Source: Hyaloscypha bicolor E
Taxonomy: Eukaryota; Ascomycota; Leotiomycetes; Helotiales; Hyaloscyphaceae
DNA length: 64,000 bases
Reading direction: 5' to 3'
NCBI RefSeq assembly: GCF_002865645.1
Contig: NW_020194685.1
Location: 2,753,363-2,817,362 of the forward strand
Shown here: piece by piece, positions 1-11,160 of the stretch
How the letters are laid out: the number at the start of each line of letters is the position of its first letter
Numbering within the stretch: the first letter of the stretch is position 1
The notes under the pieces: generated by a model
Database searches by the model: none
The model's input: only the letters and a program-made list of their open reading frames with translations
Told to the model about the DNA's origin: nothing
Translations under genes and position numbers: made by a program

Positions 1-207
1 CGAAGAAATTGGATGGCTTAAAACGCGATTTGTGGATGGTACTGTATGTTGTGGTAAGAAGGTTGAAATAATCACATGATCCATAATCGGCAAAAGGTTT
101 CTCCTAGCCTCCGAAGCCAATCAAGAGCTCAATTTTTTGTGATGAGATATTGATTGCACATATCCTCAGACTTCTCCCGCAACAACGGCCCTCAAAAATC
201 GACAAAT
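1..207. other. 5' flank of NCL1
   Basis: No gene is visible here. It is the upstream region of NCL1. The methionine codon at 208 is preferred as the NCL1 start because it opens directly into the spliced glycine/arginine-rich N-terminus. Confidence 0.4.
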
Positions 208-3200
208 ATGGGCCGCGGAAACAAACAAGTAAGTCTATCCATTGTGTTGTCTGCGAAAATTCATCTGACTGTCAATAGGGACGAGGAGGCGGTGGTCGAG
301 GACGTCAAGGTCGAGGAAGGGGAGGCGGTGGGCGCGGGGGTCGTGGCGGGGAAGACAATCGAGTCAGCTTCGAGAAGGTCGAGAAACACAACGAGAAACT
401 TGAAAGATACTACAACAGTGTTCTGGGATTAGCAGATGAGGAGGAGAGGCACGACTTCTGGGCTGCATTGAAGCGGGAATTGCCCAACAGCTTCAGATTC
501 GCCGGTTGTAAAGGGTATGAATGAATTGATGGATCAATTGCCCCCAAGCTAATTGTTCACAGACATGCGCTCGCAGTGCAGAAGCTTCTTAAAACCCGCT
601 ATGTCCCAGAAATCTCCAAGATTTCTCACTATGATGGTACTCCTGTCGAACCTCCCCAACCAGTGCTCTGGTATCCTGACGAATTGGCGTGGTGGATGAC
701 GACTCCGAAAAATGTCATTCGACGATTCCCGCCTTTCGCTGCATTTCAGAAGTACTTGGTGTCCGAGACAAGTGTTGGAAACATTAGCAGACAAGAGGTG
801 GTTAGCATGATTCCGCCCTTGGTTATGGATCTTCAACCTGGAATGACAGTCCTCGATATGTGCGCTGCTCCTGGCAGTAAGGCGGCGCAATTGTTGGAGA
901 TGGTACACAATGGAGAGGAAGCACGAGTTCGAAAATCTCTCAAGGATCATGCCAAGCAAGATGGTCGATATGCGAGCCCTGAGGTGAAGTCGGAGGATGC
1001 GGCAGACATGGAAATCGACACCAGCGATAATGGACGAGCTACAGGATTGTTAATTGCCAACGATTCCGATTACAAGCGGAGCCATATGTTGATCCATCAA
1101 CTCAAACGACTGTCGTCTCCAAACCTGATTGTCACCAATCATGACGCAACGATGTATCCTTCGATCAAGCTTCCGTCGACGCCTGAAAATCCAGCCCACA
1201 ACAGATACTTAAAGTTCGACCGAATCTTGGCCGATGTTCCTTGTTCAGGAGACGGTACGACCAGAAAGAATGCGAATCTGTGGCAAGACTGGAATCCTGG
1301 CAACGCGCTTGGTCTCTATATCACGCAAGTCAGAATTCTTATTCGAGCCTTACAAATGCTGAAGCCTGGTGGCCGTGTGGTCTACTCGACATGCAGCATG
1401 AACCCAGTCGAGAACGAGGCTGTCGTAGCATCTGCCATTGAGAGATGTGGGGGGTTAGCAAAAGTCCAGTTATTACCGAGCGACGACAAACTCCCTCTCC
1501 TGAAGCGGCGCCCGGGCTTGAACGACTGGACCGTAATGGATAAGAGTGGTAAGGTATGGTCTACATTTGGCAAAGTAAAGGAACACGAGGAAGAATATGG
1601 TGCATCCGTCTACACCGACAGACTGGTGGAAGGAATGTTCCCTCCCATCAATGCTGACATCCCATTCGAGAGATGCATGCGTGTCTATGCCCACCTTCAG
1701 GATACTGGCGGATTTTTCATTGCAATTTTGCAAAAGATGTCGGAATTCAGAGCCAAGCCGGAGTCTGACTCGAAAAAGATTGAGCCTAAGCCGCCAATCA
1801 CATCAATTATTGAGGAGATCGAGTCAAACCCAGAACCCAAAGACGGAGAAAGTCTTCTTCCCAAGATTGAGGCCGCAGATGCTCTAACAAGACCAACGGA
1901 ATATTACGATGAATTTGTCTCTGCAGCTGCTCGCCAGAACCAAGAAAATCCAACGTCAGATGGTACTTTGACAACGCCTAATGGCAGGAAGCGCAGCCGG
2001 GATGAGACTGCTCCCATCGAGACCGAAGAGTTCTCCTCGAGCAAGAAGTTGAAGACGCAAGATGATGGGGACGAGGCCGAGATGAAAGATGCGGATGAAG
2101 CCGAGATCGATGCTGTTATGGAGACCAGGAAGTTGAGCACCAAAGACGAGGTTAATGAGCCCGCTGAAGAGGGCATGGAGAACAGGAATGTGCACTATCC
2201 CCCACCACCTGGTGCAGAGCTGGACTTAACTACTCGGCCTGGTGATATGCGCTCCGACTCGAGACCAAAGCAGCAGCAGCGAAACAGATCGGGTCAGCAA
2301 TTCGAAGAGCCTTTCAAATACATCTCTGGAGATCATCCAGAAGTTAAGTCAGTGGAAAAGTTCTATAATTTGTCGCCACGCTTTCCTCGGGACAGATTCA
2401 TGGTTAGAAATGTTCAGGGGGAACCAGCGAAGACGATTTACTACACATCGGCCTTGATTAGAGATATTCTTACTGAGAACGAGGGCAAGGGCATCAAATT
2501 TATCCACGGAGGTGTCAAGATGTTCATGAAGCAAGACGTTCAAGGACCAGATGTCTGCAAATGGAGGATACAGTCAGAAGGCATGCCGATCCTGGAAGGT
2601 TATGTCGGTGAAGAGCGAGTTGTTCGTCTCTATAACAAAGAGACTTTCCGTAAACTTCTTATCGAGATGTTCCCCAAACTCGCAGATGATGGATGGAAGA
2701 ATCTTGGCGAGATTGGAGAACGTGTCAGGGATGTCCCGATGGGTTGCTGCGTTCTCAGAATTGAGCCGAGTGACCATGAAGATGGATTCGATGAGCGAAT
2801 GGTTCTTCCGCTCTGGCGAAGCGCTGCCTCTTTGAATCTTATGCTTGCTAAGGAGGACAGGACAGCAATGCTGTTGCGCATCTTTAACGATACGACACCA
2901 CTCGTCAATAACTCCACAAATAAACAAAAGATCGAAGAGAGTGTCAAGAAGCAAGATGATGAGGAAGACGAGAAAAAGCCTGTAGCGTCTGGCTTCGTTG
3001 TCGAAAATGGCAAGGTCAAGGTCGATACATCTATTGCTATCGAGGCAGCTGCGCCTGTCAATGATCGATCAACGAACGCGGAGATCAAGCCAGGGCCATA
3101 TGGTGTTGTTATGGGTGCTGCTCCAGAGGATCAGCCTATGACGGATGTTAAGGCGGAAAAAATAGCCAAGGGAGAGGATACAAGTGGCCCCGAGCAGCAA

Positions 3201-3248
3201 TTGAATGGTACTGGCGGCGTTGAGGGACAACTGGGTGGTGTGTCATAG
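208..3248 (+). CDS. NCL1: tRNA (cytosine-5-)-methyltransferase NCL1/TRM4 (NSUN2 family)
   Basis: SAM-dependent RNA m5C methyltransferase that modifies cytosines in nuclear tRNAs. Three exons: 208-228, 279-514 and 563-3248, giving 980 residues. Exon 2 encodes an RGG-type glycine/arginine tract followed by the family's N-terminal YY and LP..FR signatures. Seen motifs: motif I MCAAPGSKA near residue 185; motif IV DVPCSGDGT with Cys about 313 (product release in the family); motif VI STCSMNP with Cys about 363 (covalent catalysis in the family). The C-terminal third is acidic and low-complexity, then resumes a folded PUA-like region, and the protein is longer than yeast Ncl1 (about 680 residues). 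The first intron interrupts the RGG tract after only 7 codons. The assignment is firm; the exact start rests on splice phase and motif continuity. Confidence 0.95.
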
Positions 3249-3734
3249 ACGCACGATTGCATATCTGGATGACTATGCCCTCTTAAACAGAGCACTGTAT
3301 GAAGTGAATCGAGCTCACTTTGCACCAATGAATAAATGAAAGTCATGCCTGCGTTATTTAATGTCCGGGGTCCCCTGGAAAGATCCAAATGCACCCCCAA
3401 CCCCCCTCCCCCCAAAACCCGATGGAGTGATCAAGATACGATTTTCTGTGGATGAATCACTTGCGGTATCTCATTTCTTCGAAGTTTGATAGCCGAGGAA
3501 CCAGCTTCGGGCATCTTAAATTGTTCGTGTCACCTTCTCATTCATTGTTGCAGTTGACACGTGATTCACTGACCGAAGCATCATGCCACTTTTTCACTGC
3601 CCCATTCGTGAATCAGCCTTGTCCCGCGAATAGCACTATAATACTGACCTTACGGCCTACCGTTCTCAAATTTGCTTTCACGTTCTCCAAAAAAGCAAAG
3701 TTGCTACAATTTCTCTTTCAATTCAGCATTCGAG
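3249..3734. other. Intergenic between NCL1 and the acyl-CoA synthetase gene
   Basis: This holds the 3' end of NCL1 and the promoter of the acyl-CoA synthetase gene. The only structure I see is a C-rich run listed separately. The long frame opening at 3452 is pyrimidine-rich and has no recognisable protein content. Confidence 0.4.
3394..3420 (-). other. G-quadruplex-capable G-run cluster
   Basis: The plus strand carries four C-runs of 5, 6, 6 and 3 bases separated by AA, T and AAAA. The minus strand therefore has four G-runs with loops of 4, 1 and 2 bases, which fits the standard G-quadruplex pattern. It lies about 150 bp after the NCL1 stop and 315 bp before the next gene. Function is unknown. 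Confidence 0.5.
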
Positions 3735-6139
3735 ATGCCTTCCTCAATACTCTCCAACATGGCAGCATCTCATCTACCTCACATATCTCTCAAAACCGCC
3801 ATCGTTCAACCTGGGATGTCCAAATCACCCCCCTTCACCTCAGAAGTCCCGGGTTCTCCCCAAGTAGACGGCGAGACCATCCCGCGTCGAAACGCCAAAT
3901 TCGTCAACTCCCTCGTCTCCCGTCCATGTGGAGAAGTATCCACGCTTTTCGACATACTGCTCCGCTCAGCTGAGAAATTCGGAGACTTGGAGGCCATGGG
4001 AACGAGGAGGTTGATCGAGACACATTTTGAGATTAAGAAGGTGAAGAAGGTGGTTGAGGGTGTGGAAAGGGAGGCAGACAAGAAGTGGGTTTTTTTTCGA
4101 GATGGGGGAGTTTGAGTTTGAGAGTTTTGGGGGGTATGTGGGACGGTGTTTAAAGTTGGGTGCTGGGTTGAGGAAATTGGGACTAGAGCCAGGGGAAAGG
4201 GTGCATGTTTTTGCTGCTACGAGGTAAGTCCTCATAATCTTCGGGGAAGAAATGAAGTTTGACAGGGGTTTCTAGTGCAAACTGGTTGGCTGTGTCTCAC
4301 GGTCAGTCCTCAATGTCTCTTCAAAGATTCAAAGGAACGTCACTGATATTTTGATAGCTGCAGTCACACAATCAATGCCAATCGTAACCTCCTACGCCAC
4401 CCTCGGCGAAGAAGGCCTCACAACCTCCCTCACCCAAACCAGCGCCAAAGCAATCTTCATTGACCCAGACCTGCTCTCCAAACTAACCATCCCCCTTCAA
4501 TCCGCACCAGAAATCAAATTCATTATATACAACGACCAACACCCAGTCCCTCAATCCGACATCGACAACTTAAAGGCATCTAACCCCAAGCTCATTGTCC
4601 TCTCCCTCTCTGATCTCGAAGAATTGGGCGAACAAAACCCCGTGGACCCAATACCACCACACCCCGAAGACCTCTGCTGCATAATGTATACCTCGGGCAC
4701 GACCGGAACTCCCAAAGGTGTCCCCTTGAAACACCGCAACATCATCGCCGCAATCACCGGTCTCGATAGCGTATTCGCAGAATACGTCGGCCCATCAGAC
4801 TCCGTGCTCGCTTACCTTCCACTGGCACATAGCTTCGAGTACGCATTTGAAAACGCTTGTCTTTACTGGGGTGTGAAAATGGGCTACGGCTCTCCGCGTA
4901 CATTATCCGATACCTCGATGCGGAATTGCAGCGGGGATATCAAGACGTTCCGCCCCACAATTTTGGTTGGAGTGCCAGCTGTCTGGGAGACGATCCGCAA
5001 AGGCATTGAAGAGAAAGTCTCGAGGTTGGGATGGGTGAAGCGGAATCTATTCTGGGGCGCACTGTGGTTGAAGGCGGCGCTTTGTGTACTTTTCCTTCCG
5101 GGCCCGGGACTCCTTGATAAGGTGGTATTCAGGAGTGTAAAGGCAGAGATGGGGGGACGGCTGAGGGCGTGTTTTAATGGTGCAGGACCGTTGGGGAGAG
5201 ATACGAGGCGGTTTATTAGTTTTGCGGCCGCGCCGTTGGTTAGTGGGTATGGGTTGACTGAGACGACTGCGTGGGTTCTTCCCTTCCCCCTTACTTTCCT
5301 TGCTCCTTTTCCTTATTCTCTGGAATTTAGTGGGCATTGACATTGATGGGAAAACAGAATGGGAGCACTCCAAGACCCTCTCCAATGGACGGACGACACA
5401 CTGGGCTCCATCCCAGCATCCATCGAAATCAAACTCGTCGATTTCCCCGACGCAGGCTACTTCGCCACCAACTCCCCACCACAAGGAGAAATCCTGATCC
5501 GCGGTGATTCCGTCATGGACGGCTACTATGGCCCCTCGGCATCAGAGAATGAAGGCGTGATCATGAAAGATGGCTGGTTCAGGACGGGCGATATTGGGGA
5601 GTGGGATGCTAGGGGTCATTTGAAGATTATTGATCGGAAGAAGAACCTGGTTAAGACGTCGAATGGGGAGTATATTGCACTCGAAAAGGCTGGTTCCCCA
5701 CCTATCACAGTTCAGTGTGCCGTCCCGGAGAAGGGCTGACGAAGTGTAGCTTGAGAGTATTTACAGAGCAGCGAACATCGTCTCAAACATCTGCGTCTTT
5801 GCCTCACCTACACGCTCAAAATCCATCGCAATCGTCATCCCAGACCGCAAACTGCTCCAGAAACTCGCCTCAACCAACAACCTCCGCCCACGACCACACG
5901 AACAGCTAGTGCACGACCCAGAGGTTAGAGAATTGGTACTTAAGGAGTTACAAAGCGTGGGTAGGAAGGCGGGGTTGGCTTCTTTTGAGATCATTGAGGG
6001 TGTGGTGTTGGCGGAGGAGGAGTGGAGTAGTCTGAATGGGTTGCTGACACCAGCGCAGAAGCTGGCGCGGAGGAAGATTGTGCCGCTTTATCAAAGGGAG
6101 ATTGATGGCGTTTATGGGAAGACGAAGTCTGTATTGTAA
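3735..6139 (+). CDS. Long-chain fatty acid-CoA ligase (FAA1/FAA4-like), with a one-base frameshift in exon 1
   Basis: Activates long-chain fatty acids to acyl-CoA for lipid synthesis and beta-oxidation. Exons: 3735-4223, 4276-4301, 4358-5270, 5358-5688 and 5750-6139, about 715 residues if the frame were continuous, which is normal for the family. Seen motifs: AMP-binding P-loop YTSGTTGTPKGVP, YLPLAHSFE, GYGLTET, and the FACS signature GWFRTGDIGEWDARGHLKI followed by DRKKN. All match yeast Faa1-type enzymes. Two oddities: a run of eight T at 4090-4097 puts exon 1 out of frame (stop at 4113-4115), while seven T would continue the family sequence; and the last intron (5689-5749) begins with GC rather than GT but has a good CTGAC branch site and AG end. 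Every other part looks intact, so this is either a very recent pseudogene or a homopolymer error. Start 3735 is chosen; the methionine codon at 3759 is an alternative. Confidence 0.85.
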
Positions 6140-6704
6140 GTTTTAGGATATGCAATTTCATCATCGTTGCATCTGAGCACGGGACTTTTGTCACCGATGC
6201 ATTCGTGGGACGCCGATTTATGGAGCATTATCGAAAATCATTCCTGGAGTTTGGAAAAGTGCATAGGCCTGAGTTTTTTAAGCATCTAGCCTATCTCTCA
6301 AAAGGCTTGAAATTTACTCTACATAATCATGAGTCTTATTTTATACATAATCTTGGACAACTCGGTCATTGACAACGCAAGAAAAAGCTCGCTTAAGTCT
6401 AGGGTTTGGAAAAGGGGCAGTGGTTGGCCTGTTGTATCTCATATGTGTGGCCACAAAACAACCCAGAAGACCAAAACAGCTTTGCAAAACCCCTTAGATC
6501 AAACTACTGATTGATTGGACTCGAAAGAAAGGGTGACAGCTTTTATGCTCGGGGGAAAGTAAGAGATCACGTGAGAGTGGGGTAGATGACAGATCCCTGC
6601 ACACAAATAAGCAGACGCGTCTCCAAGCAACCTCAAGACAGAAGAAAACCCAAACTGGGCAACGAAACCATACCTCTGCTATACACATAGCAAGTTTCCT
6701 AAAG
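6140..6704. other. Intergenic, nothing recognised
   Basis: 3' region of the acyl-CoA synthetase gene and upstream region of the 391-residue protein. Only short chance frames are present, and no repeat was seen. Confidence 0.4.
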
Positions 6705-7880
6705 ATGTCACAAAATTCACGAGTTGCCCTCTCTCAGGATGACCTATCCAACTTCGAAGAGTTCATACAGAGCCGTTCCCAATACTCGAATCTCGTCGAT
6801 CCGAGGGCATTTCCGGTGAAGGAACGGGACAGGCAAAACACTGCGAATATTATCGAGGGTATTGATCGGGTTTCCGTACAAGGCATTCTTGTACCTGCCG
6901 TCGTATCTCACCTGCACGAGGAATACGGCAAGCATGTCGCCATTGTCTGCAACGAATATCGGGTCACCAAGAACAGGAACACACACGCGTGCTGGGTTGA
7001 GGCGGCCGCGGAAGGGCAGCGAGACAGATTGCTCGACGGAATCAGATGTTCCCTAGAGCATGTACCACCGGCAATCGCCAGAGATCTGCTTCTCGGGGGC
7101 GTACTGACTGATTCGGAGGTTGCACAAGCGTGTCTGATCGCTGCGAATGCCATGTCCAGCGAATTGTCGACAGCACTTTCTGATATTGAGAATGCCTTTC
7201 AAGGCTCTCACAGGATGCTTGGAGAAATGCGCCATCTTGTTGAATGCAAGTGCTCGTCGGCAGATGCAAACGACGAGTTCCTCGAAAGCTGCTGCGAGGT
7301 GAGTAGACAGATTTCTGCAAGGAGAGAACAGCTCCACATTACTTTCAGCACGGTCATCAAAGTAGTTGAAGGAATGCCTCGATGGGAAACCCGAAGAGAT
7401 GCGCTAAGAACTTTGAATAAACTGTATTGGAAGTGTAAAAACTGCAATGTCTTCCTGCGGGATGGGGAATGGGAAACAGATGTGGTCAAAAAGCAGTTGA
7501 TCGATTTGATGGGCGGGGTGGCGGAGGGAATGGGGCCATTGGAGCGACAACGATATATGGATGAGGGATTCAGTTTCAATGTCCTCGATTCCCTTGAGGG
7601 AAAAGTATATGAATCGCTGAAGGATCTCAAGCGAGCGACTGATAACCTACGGGCAAGCCGCACGCGAGACAGCAAGGACCCGACCACACCGAGCCATTCT
7701 CAAAGGTCAAGACCACATATTGATTCTACGAAGTTGGGGGATAAGCACATGTCGGATACTGCAGGGGTGAAGAAAGCGGAGACAAAACAGCTGAAGAGGC
7801 GGAGGGTGAAAGATAGAAAAGCTTTACAGAAAGCGCTAGCCAGTCTGGGTCTGGGAGATATCGATGAGCACGCCGCTTGA
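6705..7880 (+). CDS. Uncharacterised 391-residue protein
   Basis: I do not recognise this family. It is a single uninterrupted frame of 391 codons with coding-like composition and a start context of AAGATGT. It is mostly alpha-helical in character. A central part (about residues 185-270) contains several cysteines, including KCKNC (a Cys-x2-Cys pair that could bind metal), with CKC and SCC upstream. The last 70 residues are basic and hydrophilic, with a lysine/arginine cluster KQLKRRRVKDRK that resembles a nuclear localisation signal, then a short helix ending GLGDIDEHAA. No signal peptide or membrane segment is visible. Nuclear location is inference only. Confidence 0.6.
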   Translation: MSQNSRVALSQDDLSNFEEFIQSRSQYSNLVDPRAFPVKERDRQNTANIIEGIDRVSVQGILVPAVVSHLHEEYGKHVAIVCNEYRVTKNRNTHACWVEAAAEGQRDRLLDGIRCSLEHVPPAIARDLLLGGVLTDSEVAQACLIAANAMSSELSTALSDIENAFQGSHRMLGEMRHLVECKCSSADANDEFLESCCEVSRQISARREQLHITFSTVIKVVEGMPRWETRRDALRTLNKLYWKCKNCNVFLRDGEWETDVVKKQLIDLMGGVAEGMGPLERQRYMDEGFSFNVLDSLEGKVYESLKDLKRATDNLRASRTRDSKDPTTPSHSQRSRPHIDSTKLGDKHMSDTAGVKKAETKQLKRRRVKDRKALQKALASLGLGDIDEHAA

Positions 7881-8160
7881 AATGGAACGCCAGCTTTTAC
7901 AGCCAGTGGTCTGATTGGAACTCTTTTCCTTGGAGATTTGGTCTACAGATCGACACGACTCCAGACAATGCATATTCTCCCAAGCATAAACCACTTTCAA
8001 CCCAATTCTAGCCAATGCATCTTAGACCTAATCCACACCTCAAACCAATCAACTCCAATCGCGAAGCAGCCTAACTTCAACGTATCATACATCGACTACT
8101 AAGTCCACTCCTACCTCTCAAGCAGTTTAACCCACCTTCTCCCATAGGCCGGCGCCCCTC

Positions 8161-9950
8161 TCTCATGATCGACCATCACGCCTTGGTTCCCGTGAGTATC
8201 CTTCCCGGATTTACGTTCCGCCAACTCCAAACTATGACCAAACTCCATCCCGCCCTCAATCGTCTCAATCTAGAAGTAGGCCGCTGTCCTCTCAGTTGCA
8301 ATCGCAATCGCATTCTTATCCCTGAAGATGAGGATATCGCCGTTCTCTCGGAATAAACGATCGATATCTTCGAGGGTGCTGTCCGAGGTTTCAAGATAGA
8401 AGAGGTACACAATCGGCACGGACGAGGCGTCGAACACCGTCTAGACGATGTAAGATTGCCAGCCTAGTTTCTCGATTCCGATAGGTGTGATCTCCACGAC
8501 AATGGACTTGAAGATCCAGTCCCCGGCAGTGCCTAGAGCAGAAGCTTTGGTGCGCATAGAGGCCGAGTTAATCTCATTCGGGTACTGCCACGGCACACCC
8601 TGCCAACCGATGCCAAAGAAGATATAATACAGGAAGAACGGAACCGAGGCGGAAGCGACTTGTTCCTGGTATTGGTAACCTTCGAGCTCGGAGTAGGTGA
8701 TGAGAACTGTAACGAAGACGCAGCAGAGTGCTTGGCCGGCTGCGTACATTATCGGGTTTCTGCGGCCCCAGCGTTCGATGTTGGGAATGGCAACTAAGCT
8801 GAAAAGGAGGTAGGAGACTAATTGCATATTGCGAGGAGATAGACTAGGCCGTTGGAGATCTCAGCGGAGGAGATGAGGACGGCTGGGAGGTAGTAGGAGG
8901 TGACTTTGATACCTGAGAGCTGCTGCATGATTTGTGTGCCCATTCCGAGCACGAGTCGGCGGATAGTGGATGTTCCTCCCTGATCCCTTGTTCGACCGCG
9001 AAGAAGGTCGCCCTAGGAGACATCATATTATCGCACGAAAGCGACCGTAAATTCAATTTCTTTGACATCGTTGGTGACGTGCCCACCCTTGGCGTCCAAA
9101 CCCTCGAGGTCGGCAAGAATCTTGCGGCTTGCTCCACATCACAATGTGCAATGAGCCAACGAGGGGACTCGGGAGCCAGGGAACAGTTCCGAGGAGAACG
9201 AAGATGAAGGTGAATTGGAACGCAAGCGGGAATCTCCATGAGATGGAAACCTCCGACGAATGAGAACCCATATGTAACCCAATTTGACAGGGAAAATTCA
9301 GCAATGTTTAAGATCATTACGATGACGACTAGGTTTCCTCTCCAGCTTGCTTTGAGGCCTCGGACTGCCAGAGTGGGGCAGTTGAACTGTTTATGCCGTT
9401 ACCGGTGCCGACAGTGATGCGGCCCGCGATCATTACTGGCGCACTGAGTGCTGTTTTATGTGCATGATCGCTCCCACAGCCCCGATGGAAGTTCCGATGA
9501 GGATCGTCTTCTTTTGTCCAGGCAAGGCTCCCACCATCACAGCAATTATGGCGCCAAAGAGACCGCCGATAACGTAGAGAGCCGTCATAGTGCCGATCAT
9601 GGACGTGTTGCCCTTGAGTTTGAGAGTATCGAGAACGTCTTGCATGACGATAATATCACCTATCGAGCATACCAGCAGCTGGGCATGCGAAAGGTAGTGT
9701 AGTGTTGTCACGTGCTGCGCACAGGCGTATATATAGCTTCTTCACCGCCCTTAGGGCACGATCATTCATACATATATTTACACAAACACACCACATTCCA
9801 CTTCCACAGCTTGTCCAGGCCGTGACAAGTGTAGAATGAACCGAAGGTACCTTGATCGTATCCGAACAATACCATATCAGTTGCACAGGGAACCGTCGCC
9901 CAGAGGTCAACCATCCTCCTTTCAACCCGAAACATGGTAGTGGCTGGATA
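8161..9950 (-). pseudogene. Decayed MFS sugar/lactose-type transporter
   Basis: Pieces of a sugar-porter protein appear in order on the minus strand but in different frames. The N-terminal FGYDQGTFGS motif is near 9850; transmembrane 2-3 with ALYVIGGLFGA lies at 9433-9711; ESPRWLIAHCD is near 9130; transmembrane 10-11 with IERWGRRNPIMYAAGQ and PWQYPNEI is at 8441-8827; a C-terminal tail with ETSDSTLEDIDRLF is near 8360. No single frame or plausible intron set joins them, so several frameshifts are needed. In an intact relative this would be a 12-helix plasma-membrane sugar/H+ symporter of about 520 residues. It borders the transposon-bearing stretch. Confidence 0.85.
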
Positions 9951-10504
9951 CAATCATTCTTCTCAGATTCAGATACGCGTCTAGATTGGGTTTTAAAGTG
10001 GCTAAGCATACATCGTACCCCATTGCGTCTTCTTGATTTTCTTTGGATTGCCAGCTAGATTGGTGAGGCGGCACTGTATAAAACTAGACACTACTCGTAG
10101 TGCTTCAATAGGAACTTCAGTGAAGCTTCGATTCCGTTAAGTTTGGGTGAGAAAGATCCAGCACATCAATTGAAGCTTCGAAATATTCTGGCGACGGTAG
10201 GGCAAGAGTTAAGCTTACGAGCCAGCTCGCCATACCCTAGAGCCTTCCCTGCCAATTAGGGACCCTTTTCCGTATATTACAAACGGGAGCTGCCGGCCTC
10301 GCTACTCAACTCAGAGCATTCTGCAAGACTGGCCACGATTTCGTGAGCTATATTTCACTAGGAACCTTTATAGTAATTGAAAGAATTAGTGGAGAAATCG
10401 AAAGAGACCTATTACTCGTTTGTTAATCAACCCGAGCCAAATCGGAAAGTTTAGCTCTACAGTAGCTCTATATCCGGTAATAGAATTTCTAGAAGCCTAG
10501 ATCC

Positions 10505-10663
10505 ATCCCTTTGTCCAGCGAGACATTGCTAGGCGCTAGTAAGAGGGCCTGGCTCAGACCTTACAGGCGCACTTTTACTTATACTTATTAGCTATCTCTT
10601 CCTTTTCTCCCTGAGCCAGGCCCCCCTACTAGCGCCTAGCAATGTCTCGCTGGATGAAGAGAT
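10505..10663. repeat. Inverted repeat, 53-bp arms around a 53-bp spacer
   Basis: Left arm 10505-10557 and right arm 10611-10663 are reverse complements at 48 of 53 positions. All five mismatches are transitions (C/T or G/A). The core of each arm contains CGAGACATTGCTAGGCGCTA or its complement. The spacer is T-rich. No clear target-site duplication was found, so it may be a MITE or two truncated element ends head to head. Confidence 0.75.
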
Positions 10664-10910
10664 ATGAAAGCAATATTTAGAGCTGCGGTTCGGAGATTCG
10701 AATACAGTCCTGGATATCGAACTTGCCCCTTCGGATTCCAGCGGATTTGCTGGGTTTAATAAACCATCAAATCAGAAGACCACGATAGGCTTTATTTCGG
10801 CCGGTACTCCTAAAACCCCGAAAGAAATTCCACCAATCGATAATCCGCTCGAAAACCCAATCGAAAATCACGCAAATATGAGCGGTTTCGGTACAAGAAA
10901 TGCAAGCCTA

Positions 10911-11160
10911 CGTCCCTGCGGGTTTAGTGCGTATCAGCAATATGGCGTTGAATTAGCAATACGGCCATTTTTGTAATAAATTCCACAATTTCATAATATT
11001 GAAAAATTGAAAGAAGCCAAAAAAAAAGTTCAATTATCGGGGTGCCTCTAGATAAACTTTTTCTCCAAGACATTGTATTACATTGTGAAGTTATTAAAAA
11101 TTCTAGATCTTTTTTATTAGAGAAAAAAAGTAACCTAATACCCAATAAACCCGCAGGGAC
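10911..11160. mobile_element. 250-bp MITE with Tc1/mariner-like TA target duplication
   Basis: The ends are perfect 16-bp inverted repeats (CGTCCCTGCGGGTTTA at 10911-10926 and its complement at 11145-11160), extending inward to about 21 of 23 matches. A TA dinucleotide lies on both sides and the flanking bases CC/GG extend the symmetry. The interior is A/T-rich with no transposase. TA duplication and terminal repeats are typical of Tc1/mariner (Fot1/pogo-type) non-autonomous elements. Confidence 0.75.
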
